The notes under the pieces were generated by a model. That model saw nothing but the letters and a program-made list of their open reading frames with translations. It made no database searches and had not been told where the DNA came from. The position numbers and the translations under genes are program-made. Of a DNA stretch of 35,018 nt, positions 6,667-14,690 are shown one piece after another. The DNA is from Acidovorax sp. Root219 (GTDB lineage Bacteria > Pseudomonadota > Gammaproteobacteria > Burkholderiales > Burkholderiaceae_C): the NCBI RefSeq assembly GCF_001428665.1, contig NZ_LMIJ01000029.1, forward strand, positions 28,594 to 63,611, in the 5' to 3' direction. Every line of letters starts with the position of its first letter. Within the stretch, counting starts at the first letter, position 1.

Positions 6667-8226
6667 TCAGGCCGAGACGGGCCCCGCACGCTTGTCTTCG
6701 ACAACAAAGCGCGCCAGCGTGCGGGCCCCGCTGTCCTCGCGCAGCGGGTCGTCCAGCACGCGCAGGGTGGTGGTCCAGCGAGTGGGTGTGATGTCGGCCA
6801 GGCCATAGCCGCGCTGCTCGCAGCGGGCCAGCAGCACGTGCGGGCTGTTGCGCACCACGGCGTCCACCTTCTCTTGCGTGGTGCCAGAGCGCGAGCTGAT
6901 CGAGGTGCCGCAGAACTCGCTGGCGATCACCGGGGCATCGGGTCGCGCCGCATCGGCCAGCACGCGGCAGACATAGTTCTGGTGGATGTCGCCGCCCAGC
7001 AGCACGGTGTTGCGCGGGGCATGCTGCGCGATGGACTGCAGCAGGCGGGCGCGCGCGGCGGGGTAGCCGTCCCAGCTGTCGGTGGAGACCACGCCCGAGG
7101 GGTAGTGGCGCGGCGAGAACAGGGTCTGCTGCGCGACCACGCTCCAGCGGGTGCGGCCGTCCTTTGCGTCGGCCGCCAGGCCCGCATCCAGCCACTGCTC
7201 CTGGGCGGTGCCCAGGAAGCTGCGGGTGGGCTCGCCCAGTTCGGCGCAGTCCCTGGGGCGCACCGCGCCGGCACCGCTGGCACTGGCGGTGCGGCAGGCC
7301 TGCAGGCTGCGGTACTGGCGGGCATCGAGTACATGCAACTGCGCCAGGCGGCCCCAGGGCAGGCGCCGGTACAGCTGCAGGGCGGTGGTGTCGCGCTGCA
7401 CCAGGCTGGCGGCGCGCAGGGGCATGTTCTCGTAGAACGCTTGCCAGGCAGCGCTGCGCTGGGCCAGGAAGGCTTCGGGCTCGCCCTTGCCTGTGCTGCC
7501 TGCGTAGTCGTTCTGCACCTCGTGGTCGTCCCAGGTCACCAGCCAGGGGCAGGCGGCGTGGGCGGCCTGCAGGGCCGGGTCGCTCCGGTGCAGCGCGTAG
7601 CGGTCGCGGTAGTCAGCCAGGGTGGTGGCCAGGCGCAGGCCGTGCGCGCGGGCCAGGCCTGTGCTGTCGCGCGGGCTGGCGTACTCGTAGATGTAGTCGC
7701 CCAGAAAGAGCACCAGGTCGGGCGCATCCGCGCGCACATGGCGCCAGGCCGCGTAGTGGCCGTGCTCCCAGCGCTGGCACGAGGCAAAAGCCACGCGCAG
7801 GCGTTCGGGCAGGGCATCGGCCGCCGGCGCGGTGCGCGTGCGGCCGGTGGCGCTCACGGCGTCGCCATGCATGAAGCGGTAGTGGTACCAGCGGCCTGGC
7901 GCCAGGCCGGCCAGCTCCACATGCACACTGTGGCCCAGGCCCGGCAGGGCCGTGGCCTGGCCGCGCTGGACGATGCGCTGGAAGCCCTCGTCGTCGGCCA
8001 GTTCCCATTGCACGGTGAGGGGCGTGCTGGCTTGGCCGGGCTCTGTGGGGACAAGGCGCGTCCAGAGCACCACGCCGTTGGCGCTGGGGTCGCCGCTGCC
8101 CACGCCCAGCGCGAAGGGGTTGCTCTGCTGGCGCTGCTGCTGACTCCAGGCCCAGCGGGGCAGGGTGGTGGCGGCCGCGCCATGGGCCGCCAGCAGCAGG
8201 AACGAGCGGCGTTGCTGCGGCGTCAC
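6667..8226 (-). CDS. Alkaline phosphatase D (PhoD) family phosphodiesterase/phosphatase, Tat-exported
   Basis: The 519-residue protein opens with a twin-arginine signal (RRSFLLLAAHG) and the PhoD N-terminal domain signature (FALGVGSGDPSANGVVLWTR). The metallophosphoesterase core follows, with metal-site segments FASCQRWEHGHY, LFLGDYIYEY, VTWDDHEVQNDY and LLGGDIHQNYV. PhoD enzymes hydrolyse phosphate monoesters and diesters, including teichoic acid and nucleic acid fragments in other bacteria, and usually use Fe and Ca. Tat export of a folded metalloenzyme agrees with this. The start is a GTG at 8226, ten bases after the stop of the upstream diguanylate cyclase gene, so the two are probably cotranscribed. 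No Pho box was identified. Confidence 0.92.
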   Translation of the reverse strand: MTPQQRRSFLLLAAHGAAATTLPRWAWSQQQRQQSNPFALGVGSGDPSANGVVLWTRLVPTEPGQASTPLTVQWELADDEGFQRIVQRGQATALPGLGHSVHVELAGLAPGRWYHYRFMHGDAVSATGRTRTAPAADALPERLRVAFASCQRWEHGHYAAWRHVRADAPDLVLFLGDYIYEYASPRDSTGLARAHGLRLATTLADYRDRYALHRSDPALQAAHAACPWLVTWDDHEVQNDYAGSTGKGEPEAFLAQRSAAWQAFYENMPLRAASLVQRDTTALQLYRRLPWGRLAQLHVLDARQYRSLQACRTASASGAGAVRPRDCAELGEPTRSFLGTAQEQWLDAGLAADAKDGRTRWSVVAQQTLFSPRHYPSGVVSTDSWDGYPAARARLLQSIAQHAPRNTVLLGGDIHQNYVCRVLADAARPDAPVIASEFCGTSISSRSGTTQEKVDAVVRNSPHVLLARCEQRGYGLADITPTRWTTTLRVLDDPLREDSGARTLARFVVEDKRAGPVSA

Positions 8227-8236
8227 CGGCGGGGGC

Positions 8237-9766
8237 TCATGCCGCCATCACGCGGTTCTTGCCCGAGCGCTTGGCCAGGTACATGCTCTGGTCGGCGCGC
8301 TTGATGGCGTCGAAGCTGGTTTCCGAGTCATGCAATTGCGCCACGCCTGCGCTGAAGGTGATCAGGATCTTTTCGCTGCCCTGCAGGAAGAAGCGCGTGG
8401 TCAGCTCGCGCTGCAGGCGCGTCATCGCGGCCACGCCGGCCTCCACCGCCGTGTCGGGCAGCAGCAGCACGAACTCCTCGCCGCCGTAGCGGGCCAGCAG
8501 GTCCTGCGGGCGCATCACCTCGCGCGTGACCTTCGCCAGGTGCACCAGGGCGGCGTCGCCCACACTGTGGCCCAGGCGGTCGTTGATGAGCTTGAAGTTG
8601 TCGATGTCCAGCAGCGCAAAGCACAGCGGCGCACCCATGCGGCGGGCACGGGCGATCTCGCGCTCCATGGCCTCGTCCAGGCCCTTGCGGTTGAGGGTGC
8701 CGGTGAGCGGGTCGTGCCGGGCCTGGGCGCTGGCGCGGTCGAGCTCCTGCTGCAGCTTGGTGACTTCGGCGTGCTTGGCCTCGGTGCGCTCGCGCAGGTC
8801 CAGCAGCTCGGTGCGGGTGAGCTTGGTGTCCAGGGCCATGCTGCGCGTGGCGGTCATCACCTCCTCCAGCACCGGCGCGATCTCCTGCAGGCTGGCGGCC
8901 TTGCCGATCAGGTCGGCGCAGCGCTCCATGGTGCCCTGGTAGGTGGTGCTGGACGCGGTGATCAGTGCCAGGCGCTCTATGAAGGTGGCCAGAAGCTCCT
9001 TCATCTGCTCCTGGGCTTCCATGGTGCGCGCCTTGGCCTCGGTCTGTTTGAAGATCACGTCCTTCAGGCGCAGTTGCACATCGTCGAGCCGGCGCAGCGT
9101 GAGCGGCGGGGTGGACGCCGTCATCAGCGCCTCGGCCTGGCCTTGCAGCCATCGGTCGTCGGCGCTGAGCACGGCGATGTTCTCGAACACCATGTGCAGC
9201 AGTTCCAGCAGCCCTGCGCGGATGGCAGCCTGGTCCTCGGTGGCAAACGACAGCCGGTAGGTGAAGTTGCCCAGCATCAGCATCAGCGTGGGGATCAGCG
9301 GCGAGGGCTCGCGCAGGAACGTGGTGAGCTGCCCGGCCATGTCGTGCACACGCGCATCGTCCTCGCCCAGCGCTGGCAGGAGGTTGTCGATCAGGCGGGC
9401 CAGCAGTTCGGCCAGGTCCTGCGGCAGGACGCTGACGGGGGCGGGGGTTGCCACCTCGACAGGCGCGGCGGCGGCAGGGCTCAGGCCCAGGTTGGCATAG
9501 CCGACGAGCACGCTCTGCAGGCCGCTCCAGTCCTTGTTGGTGACGGCCTTCTCGAACTGGCCGAGCAGGCGCTTTTGCGCCGGGGTCTGGGCGGGAATCA
9601 GCCGCAGAATGCTGGCCAGCTGTGCGTCGGGAAACGGCGCAGCACTGCGCGCACCTGCGATTTCATCGTAGATGGACAGGTAGTTGTCCGGTGTGGGCGC
9701 CAGTCGGCGGGCCGCCAACTGCTTGAGCGTTTCGCGTGCGATTTCGTAGGGTTGACGGTCGGCCAT
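8237..9766 (-). CDS. Soluble GGDEF diguanylate cyclase
   Basis: This 509-residue protein has no membrane segment. About 340 N-terminal residues are mostly helical and include a charged, coiled-coil-like stretch just before the catalytic domain (ERTEAKHAEVTKLQQELDRA). The GGDEF domain occupies ~345-509, opening with HDPLTGTLNRKG. The active-site loop is an intact GGEEF (428-432), so cyclase activity making c-di-GMP from two GTP is expected. An RxxD inhibitory site (RPQD, 419-422) sits five residues upstream, as needed for product feedback. No EAL domain is present. The N-terminal part is not recognised and may be a sensor or localisation module. It is the first gene of a likely two-gene unit with the PhoD-type phosphatase. 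Confidence 0.93.
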   Translation of the reverse strand: MADRQPYEIARETLKQLAARRLAPTPDNYLSIYDEIAGARSAAPFPDAQLASILRLIPAQTPAQKRLLGQFEKAVTNKDWSGLQSVLVGYANLGLSPAAAAPVEVATPAPVSVLPQDLAELLARLIDNLLPALGEDDARVHDMAGQLTTFLREPSPLIPTLMLMLGNFTYRLSFATEDQAAIRAGLLELLHMVFENIAVLSADDRWLQGQAEALMTASTPPLTLRRLDDVQLRLKDVIFKQTEAKARTMEAQEQMKELLATFIERLALITASSTTYQGTMERCADLIGKAASLQEIAPVLEEVMTATRSMALDTKLTRTELLDLRERTEAKHAEVTKLQQELDRASAQARHDPLTGTLNRKGLDEAMEREIARARRMGAPLCFALLDIDNFKLINDRLGHSVGDAALVHLAKVTREVMRPQDLLARYGGEEFVLLLPDTAVEAGVAAMTRLQRELTTRFFLQGSEKILITFSAGVAQLHDSETSFDAIKRADQSMYLAKRSGKNRVMAA

Positions 9767-9831
9767 GGGCGGGCACCAGTAACAGGGGCTGCGTTGAACC
9801 GCGAGTTTGACACAGCGCCATGCTTTCCGTT

Positions 9832-9854
9832 ACAGACGCCGCCATGGCGTCTGT
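9832..9854 (-). terminator. Hairpin between the dehydrogenase and diguanylate cyclase genes
   Basis: ACAGACGCC (9832-9840) pairs with GGCGTCTGT (9846-9854) around a five-base loop, 12 bases after the dehydrogenase stop on the minus strand. The stem is nine perfect pairs, but no U-tract follows in the minus direction; the T-run is on the plus side. It is probably a transcript end or processing barrier. Confidence 0.5.
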
Positions 9855-9866
9855 TTTCGGTGCCGC

Positions 9867-10841
9867 TCAGTTGACCATGACCAACTTGCCCATCACCCCG
9901 CGCGAGCCCATGTGGGCGTAGGCGGCGGGCAGCTCGGCCATGGGCATGGTGCGGTCGATCACGGGCTTGATCCTGCCCTTGGCGTACCACTGCGCCAGCT
10001 CGCCCATCATGGCGGCATTGGCCTTGGGCTCGCGCTTGGCGAAGTCGCCCCAGAACACGCCGACGATGGAGGCGCCCTTGAGCAGCGCCAGGTTGAACGG
10101 CAGCGCCGGGATGGGGCCCGAGGCAAAGCCCACCACCAGGTAGCGCCCGCGCCAGGCGATGGAGCGGAACGCCGGCTCGGCGAAATCGCCGCCCACGGGG
10201 TCGTAGATCACATCGGGGCCCTTGCCATCGGTCAGCGCCTTGATTGCCTCGCGCAGGTTCTCCTTGCTGTAGTTGATGGTGGCGTCGGCGCCAATGGAGG
10301 TGCACAGCGCGCATTTCTCGTCGCTGGAGGCGGCGGCGATCACGCGCGCCCCCATGGCCTTGGCGATCTGGATGGCCGAGGTGCCCACGCCGCCTGCGGC
10401 GCCCAGCACCAGCACGGTTTCGCCTGCCTTGAGCTGCGCCCGGTCCACCAGCGCATGGTAGGACGTGGCGTAGATCATGATGAAGGCAGCAGCATCCACA
10501 TGCGAGAAGCCCGGCGGCAGCGGCATGCACAGCGCGGCCGGTGCAATCGTGTGGGTGCCAAAGCCCCCGGTGCCCGACAGGCAGGCCACGTTCTGGCCCA
10601 CCTGCAGGTGGGTGACGCCTTCGCCCACGGCCTGCACCACGCCCGCGTACTCCGAGCCGGGCACGAAGGGTAGCGGCGGCTTCATCTGGTACTTGTTCTG
10701 CACGATCAGCAGATCCGGGAAGTTCAGGCTGGCGGCCTTGATCTCGATCAGCACCTCACCCGCCTTGGGCGTGGGCGTGGGCAGTTCCGTCCAGGCCAGG
10801 GCCTCGACGCCGGTGGGGTTGGTGCAAAGCCAAGCGTGCAT
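9867..10841 (-). CDS. Zinc-independent medium-chain dehydrogenase, NADPH:quinone oxidoreductase-like
   Basis: The 324-residue product is a medium-chain dehydrogenase/reductase. The GroES-like N-terminal half includes LNFPDLLIVQNKY and PFVPGSEYAGVV. The Rossmann half has the nucleotide-binding motif VLGAAGGVGTSAIQIAKAMGA at ~142-162. It lacks the Cys/His cluster of zinc alcohol dehydrogenases, which places it with quinone oxidoreductases and acyl-CoA or enone reductases of the same superfamily. It probably uses NADPH to reduce a quinone or an alpha,beta-unsaturated carbonyl in the cytoplasm; the substrate is not determined. ATG 10841 has a good CAGGAG upstream. It is transcribed divergently from surE. 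Confidence 0.9.
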   Translation of the reverse strand: MHAWLCTNPTGVEALAWTELPTPTPKAGEVLIEIKAASLNFPDLLIVQNKYQMKPPLPFVPGSEYAGVVQAVGEGVTHLQVGQNVACLSGTGGFGTHTIAPAALCMPLPPGFSHVDAAAFIMIYATSYHALVDRAQLKAGETVLVLGAAGGVGTSAIQIAKAMGARVIAAASSDEKCALCTSIGADATINYSKENLREAIKALTDGKGPDVIYDPVGGDFAEPAFRSIAWRGRYLVVGFASGPIPALPFNLALLKGASIVGVFWGDFAKREPKANAAMMGELAQWYAKGRIKPVIDRTMPMAELPAAYAHMGSRGVMGKLVMVN

Positions 10842-10902
10842 GGAAAAAGTCTCCTGTCAGTGATGCGCCGGATGATAGGCGCGGCGTCTGGCCGTGCGAT
10901 GT

Positions 10903-10919
10903 CCCCCGAGCGACGGGGG
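10903..10919. repeat. GC-rich hairpin in the dehydrogenase/surE divergent region
   Basis: CCCCCG (10903-10908) and CGGGGG (10914-10919) form a short hairpin with loop AGCGA. It resembles the C-run/G-run hairpin in the 25670-25748 element and may be a fragment of the same repeat family. It lies about 20 bases before the likely surE -10. Confidence 0.4.
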
Positions 10920-10939
10920 CACCCGTGTCGGTCGCGTCC

Positions 10940-10945
10940 TACAAT
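10940..10945 (+). promoter_or_regulatory. Probable surE -10 element
   Basis: TACAAT followed by CCACGG lies 25 bases before the surE ATG. No good -35 is visible at the expected distance. The same TAnAAT style recurs before other genes in the window. Confidence 0.4.
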
Positions 10946-10970
10946 CCACGGCAAACCCCGACCACACTCC

Positions 10971-11741
10971 ATGAAGATCCTGATTTCCAACGACGACGGC
11001 TTCCAGGCCCCTGGCATCGTGGCGCTGCATGGCGCGCTCAAGACGCTGGCGGGCGTGGAGGTGGAAGTGGTCGCGCCCGAGCACAACAACAGTGCCAAGT
11101 CGAACGCGCTGACCCTGCATTCGCCGCTGACCGTGACCAAGGCGGCCAACGGCTTTCGCTATGTGAACGGCACGCCGGCGGATTGCGTGCACATCGCCCT
11201 CACGGGCTTGCTCGGGTACCGGCCCGACCTGGTGGTCTCGGGCATCAACAACGGCGCCAACATGGGCGACGACACCATCTACTCGGGCACCGTGGGCGCA
11301 GCCATGGAGGGCTATCTCTTCGGTGTGCCGGCCATTGCCTTCTCGCAGGTGGACAAGGGATGGGGCGAGATCGAGGCGGCCGCCGCCAAGGCGCGCGAGA
11401 TCGTGGAGCAGATGCTGGCGCAGAGCCTGGTGACCGAAGTACCCTGGCTGCTCAACGTGAACATTCCCAATATGCCGCTGGCGGCGCTCAGGCCCATCAA
11501 GCTGTGCCGCCTGGGGCGCCGGCATGCGGCCGAGCGCGTGATCGTGCAGGAAAGCCCGCGCGGCGAGGCCATGTACTGGATCGGCAGCGCGGGCGCGGCC
11601 AAGGACGATGCCGAGGGCACCGATTTCCATGCCACGGCGCAGGGGCATGTGGCCATCACCCCCTTGAAGGTAGACCTCACGGACCACGACAACCTGGGCT
11701 ACTGGGCGCAGACCGCCTCGAAGCTCGCGGCGGGCATGTGA
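10971..11741 (+). CDS. surE: 5'/3'-nucleotidase SurE
   Basis: This 256-residue protein matches the SurE family in length and motifs. The N-terminus MKILISNDDG carries the metal-binding pair Asp8-Asp9. The HNNSAKSNALT segment and VSGINNGANMGDDTIYSGTVGAAMEG provide the other active-site residues. SurE dephosphorylates nucleoside 5'- and 3'-monophosphates and short polyphosphate with a divalent metal, and is tied to stationary-phase survival. ATG 10971 places the first beta strand at residue 1; the open frame upstream (to 10836) crosses the promoter and is not used. The stop overlaps the pcm start (TGATG), so the two are translationally coupled, as in the classical surE-pcm-nlpD operon. Confidence 0.97.
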   Translation: MKILISNDDGFQAPGIVALHGALKTLAGVEVEVVAPEHNNSAKSNALTLHSPLTVTKAANGFRYVNGTPADCVHIALTGLLGYRPDLVVSGINNGANMGDDTIYSGTVGAAMEGYLFGVPAIAFSQVDKGWGEIEAAAAKAREIVEQMLAQSLVTEVPWLLNVNIPNMPLAALRPIKLCRLGRRHAAERVIVQESPRGEAMYWIGSAGAAKDDAEGTDFHATAQGHVAITPLKVDLTDHDNLGYWAQTASKLAAGM

Positions 11742-12538
11742 TGCAGCGGCGTCCCGGATTTCCCGCCAGGCTCCCGGGCAGCGGAGCACCCGCACCACGC
11801 CCCGCAGGGGCGGGCGCTGGCGCATCCAAGGGCGCCGGGGCCGGGCTGGGCCAGCGGGCTCCGGCTGCTACGGCGGTGGGCGTGGGCCTCGATTCGGCGG
11901 CCGTGCGCAACCGCATGGTGCAAAAGCTCGCGGCCGGGGGCATCACCTCGCCGGCTGTGCTGCAGGCGCTGGCGACGGTGGAGCGCCACCGCTTCGTGGA
12001 CAGCGGCCTGGTCAACCAGGCGTACGAAGACACCAGCCTGCCGATCGGCCTGGGGCAGACGATTTCCAAACCCAGTGTGGTGGCGCGCATGTGCGAGCTG
12101 CTGCTCTCGGCCGAGAGTGCCCGACCCGCCGGGTTGGGCCGCGTGCTGGAGATTGGCACCGGCTGTGGCTACCAGGCGGCCGTGCTGGGCCTGCTGGCGC
12201 GCGAGGTCTACACCATCGAGCGCCTGCGCGGCCTGCACGACAAGGCGCGCGACAACCTGCGCCCGTTTCGCCTGGCCAATGTGCACCTGATGCTGGGCGA
12301 CGGCATGCTCGGCTACGCCAAGGGTGCCCCCTATGCGGCCATCATCGCCGCAGCCGGAGGCGACGCCGTACCGCAGGAATGGTGCGACCAGTTGGCGATG
12401 GGCGGAAGGCTGGTGGCGCCCATGGCGGTGGCCGGTGGGCAGCAGATGTTGCTGGTAATTGACAAGACCCCACACGGGTTGAAACAAAGCGTGCTCGAGC
12501 CGGTTCACTTTGTCCCTCTAAAATCGGGGATTGCCTGA
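11741..12538 (+). CDS. pcm: Protein-L-isoaspartate O-methyltransferase
   Basis: The 265-residue enzyme uses S-adenosylmethionine to methylate isoaspartyl residues, starting repair of aged proteins. The family core begins near residue 55 (VRNRMVQKLAAGGI), continues through VERHRFVD and the substrate-site region with QTISKPSVVARM, and has SAM motif I (VLEIGTGCGYQAAV) at ~135-148. The usual length is ~210 residues. The extra ~50 N-terminal residues are Ala/Gly/Pro-rich low complexity and may be a disordered tail or mark a later true start. ATG 11741 overlaps the surE stop; its end lies 13 bases before the preferred nlpD start. Confidence 0.95.
   Translation: MQRRPGFPARLPGSGAPAPRPAGAGAGASKGAGAGLGQRAPAATAVGVGLDSAAVRNRMVQKLAAGGITSPAVLQALATVERHRFVDSGLVNQAYEDTSLPIGLGQTISKPSVVARMCELLLSAESARPAGLGRVLEIGTGCGYQAAVLGLLAREVYTIERLRGLHDKARDNLRPFRLANVHLMLGDGMLGYAKGAPYAAIIAAAGGDAVPQEWCDQLAMGGRLVAPMAVAGGQQMLLVIDKTPHGLKQSVLEPVHFVPLKSGIA
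12519..12524 (+). promoter_or_regulatory. Possible internal promoter -10 before nlpD
   Basis: TAAAAT followed by CGGGG lies inside the 3' end of pcm, 27 bases before the preferred nlpD start. In enteric bacteria the surE-pcm-nlpD region is known to carry internal promoters, but here this is motif-level evidence only. Confidence 0.3.
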
Positions 12539-12551
12539 AGGGAAAATGCTT

Positions 12552-13451
12552 ATGTTGGTATCGCGTGGTCTTGTTGCAGGGTTTACCGTGGCGTTGCTGT
12601 TGGTGGGCTGTGGAACACGGATGACCAAGGCCCCTGTGGAGGACCGGGGAACCTATGCCGGTGCCATGACCACCACGAACGGATCGCCGCAGCCCGGGGT
12701 GGTGGCCGCGCCCATCAAACCCCTGCCGGGGGCAGAGAATGCCGGAAAGCCCGGCTACTACACCGTCAAGCCCGGTGACACCCTGATCCGCATCGGCCTG
12801 GAGAACGGGCAGGGCTGGAAGGACATTGCCCGCTGGAACAACCTGACGAACCCCGACCTGATCGAGGTGGGCCAGGTGCTGCGCGTCGTTGCACCCGGCA
12901 CGAACCCGCCGCCCGTGATTGCCGCCGATACCGGCGTGGTCACCCGCCCGGTGACCTCCACGACCATCACCCCATCGACCCCGACGGCGACCCCATTGCC
13001 GCCCGCATCCACCGCCAGCGGCGCCAAGCCTGTCACGCCTGCGCCAGCCGTGGCTGCCGCACCGGCACCGAGCGCGGGTGAGGACGACCTGAACTTCATC
13101 TGGCCCGCATCGGGCTCGCTGCTGGCGGGCTTCGACGAGGCCCGCAACAAGGGCTACGACATCTCCGGCAAGGCCGGTGACCCGGTGCTGGCCGCTGCGG
13201 ATGGCCGCGTGGTGTATTCGGGTGCCGGCCTGCGGGGCTATGGCAACCTGGTGATCCTCAAGCACAACAACACCTTCCTCACGGCCTATGCGCACAACCA
13301 GACGCTGCTGGTCAAGGAAGACCAGACCGTGCGCAAGGGCCAGAAGATCGCCGAGATGGGCAGCACCGACGCCGACCGCGTGAAGCTGCACTTCGAGATC
13401 CGCCGCCAGGGCAAGCCGGTGGACCCCGCACGCTACCTGTCGGCGCGTTGA
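12552..13451 (+). CDS. nlpD: NlpD-like LysM/M23 lipoprotein (amidase activator)
   Basis: The 299-residue lipoprotein has a short signal ending in LLVGC (Cys20). A LysM peptidoglycan-binding domain starts with YYTVKPGDTLIRIG (~65-112), a Pro/Thr/Ala-rich linker follows, and a LytM/M23 domain spans ~180-295. The M23 zinc site is degenerate: the HxxxD motif reads NKGYD (Asn199, Asp203) and HxH reads KLH (Lys278, His280). This is typical of NlpD/EnvC proteins that activate cell-division amidases rather than cut peptidoglycan themselves. ATG 12552 has GAAGGGA eight bases upstream; ATG 12546 and TTG 12531 are less well spaced. It follows pcm as in enteric bacteria, but rpoS does not follow. Confidence 0.93.
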   Translation: MLVSRGLVAGFTVALLLVGCGTRMTKAPVEDRGTYAGAMTTTNGSPQPGVVAAPIKPLPGAENAGKPGYYTVKPGDTLIRIGLENGQGWKDIARWNNLTNPDLIEVGQVLRVVAPGTNPPPVIAADTGVVTRPVTSTTITPSTPTATPLPPASTASGAKPVTPAPAVAAAPAPSAGEDDLNFIWPASGSLLAGFDEARNKGYDISGKAGDPVLAAADGRVVYSGAGLRGYGNLVILKHNNTFLTAYAHNQTLLVKEDQTVRKGQKIAEMGSTDADRVKLHFEIRRQGKPVDPARYLSAR

Positions 13452-14491
13452 GCGCCGTGGTGGCGCCCGCGCACCCCGGCACGGAACCCGGCCTGCCCGG
13501 GCCGGACGAGGAGGGGGCCGGCGAGGAGTGGGCGAGCGAGGAAGCGGGCGGCGCCGATGCCGAGCTGCGCCAGATGCAGGTAGGCACGGCGCAGCATGCG
13601 GCCCGCCTGGACCGGGCGCTGGCCGAGCTGGTGCCCGAGCTGTCCCGCAGCTACCTGCAGCAACTGCTGGCCCAGGGGCTGGTGCGCCTGAACGGCAGCC
13701 CGGCCACCAAGGCATCGCTCAAGGTCAAGGCCGGCGACGGCCTGACCCTGGAGATGCGTCCCACGCAGCAGAGCCAGGCCTTTCGGCCCGAGGCGATGGA
13801 CATCGACGTGGTCTACGAGGACGAGCACCTGCTGGTGGTGAACAAGCCTGCTGGCCTGGTGGTGCATCCGGCCCCCGGCAACTGGAGCGGCACCTTGCTC
13901 AACGGCCTGCTGGCGCGCGACCCCAAGGCGCTGCTGGTGCCGCGCGCGGGCATCGTGCACCGGCTGGACAAGGACACCAGCGGCCTGATGGTGGTGGCGC
14001 GCGAGCGCGCCACCATGGACGCGCTGGTGGCCATGATCGCCGCGCGCACCGTGCACCGCCAGTACCTGGCGCTGGCGCACAAGCCCTGGGCAGGCAATGC
14101 CCGCCGCACGGTGACGCAGCCCATCGGCCGCGACCCGCGCAACCGCCTGCGCATGGCCGTGGTCGACCTCGCCAGCCATGCGGGCAAGCCGGCGCGCACG
14201 GATTTTCGCCTGCTGGAGGGCGCGGACCAAGGCTGCTGGGTGGAGTGCACGCTGCACACCGGCCGCACGCACCAGATCCGCGTGCACATGGCCTCCATCG
14301 GCCACCCGCTGGTGGCCGATGTGCTCTATGGCGGCGTCCCTGTGGGCGCGCTGCAGCGCCAGGCGCTGCACGCCTTTCGTCTGGCGTTCACCCATCCGGT
14401 CACGGGCCAGCCGCTGGAGTTGCAGGCGCCGCTGCCCCTGGATATGCGCGATGCACTGTCTTTTTGGGGCCTGCGTTACAATGGCGCATAG
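13448..14491 (+). CDS. rluD: 23S rRNA pseudouridine synthase, RluD type
   Basis: The 347-residue protein has an S4 RNA-binding domain (~50-105, RLDRALAELVPELSRSYLQQLL) and an RsuA/RluA catalytic domain. The active-site block is HRLDKDTSGLMVVAR, with catalytic Asp174. RluD isomerises uridines in helix 69 of 23S rRNA (1911, 1915, 1917 in E. coli) and supports large-subunit assembly. The C-terminal motif GRTHQIRVHMASIGHP is also standard. The first ~45 residues are acidic/Gly-rich and unlike E. coli RluD. The start is uncertain: TTG 13448 overlaps the nlpD stop and has no clear ribosome-binding site, suggesting coupling. RluC/RluA is a less likely alternative identity. Confidence 0.88.
   Translation: MSAVVAPAHPGTEPGLPGPDEEGAGEEWASEEAGGADAELRQMQVGTAQHAARLDRALAELVPELSRSYLQQLLAQGLVRLNGSPATKASLKVKAGDGLTLEMRPTQQSQAFRPEAMDIDVVYEDEHLLVVNKPAGLVVHPAPGNWSGTLLNGLLARDPKALLVPRAGIVHRLDKDTSGLMVVARERATMDALVAMIAARTVHRQYLALAHKPWAGNARRTVTQPIGRDPRNRLRMAVVDLASHAGKPARTDFRLLEGADQGCWVECTLHTGRTHQIRVHMASIGHPLVADVLYGGVPVGALQRQALHAFRLAFTHPVTGQPLELQAPLPLDMRDALSFWGLRYNGA
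14477..14482 (+). promoter_or_regulatory. Possible scpB promoter -10
   Basis: TACAAT followed by GGCGC overlaps the 3' end of rluD and precedes a 199-bp gap before scpB. That gap otherwise shows GC-rich sequence with no recognisable gene. No clear -35 is seen. Confidence 0.3.
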
Positions 14492-14690
14492 CGAAACGCA
14501 GGTATCTGTGTTTCCAGGCCTGACCGGCCCTGGGGCGTGAACACCACGCCCTGAACCCGAAGACGGAATCCCGCCGGGCCCCCGCGTCGCGCCAGCGGCC
14601 GCGCAATATGCGCCCCTTTGATGGATCCCTGCTGTTGGTGTGGCCCCTTGTCACGACACGTGCCGCCTTTTTTCCCGGAATCGCTGAACC

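Noticed and set aside
10925..11740. Fusion of pcm to an upstream 272-codon extension
   Set aside because: The extension is the out-of-frame shadow of surE; pcm is better started at the ATG overlapping the surE stop.
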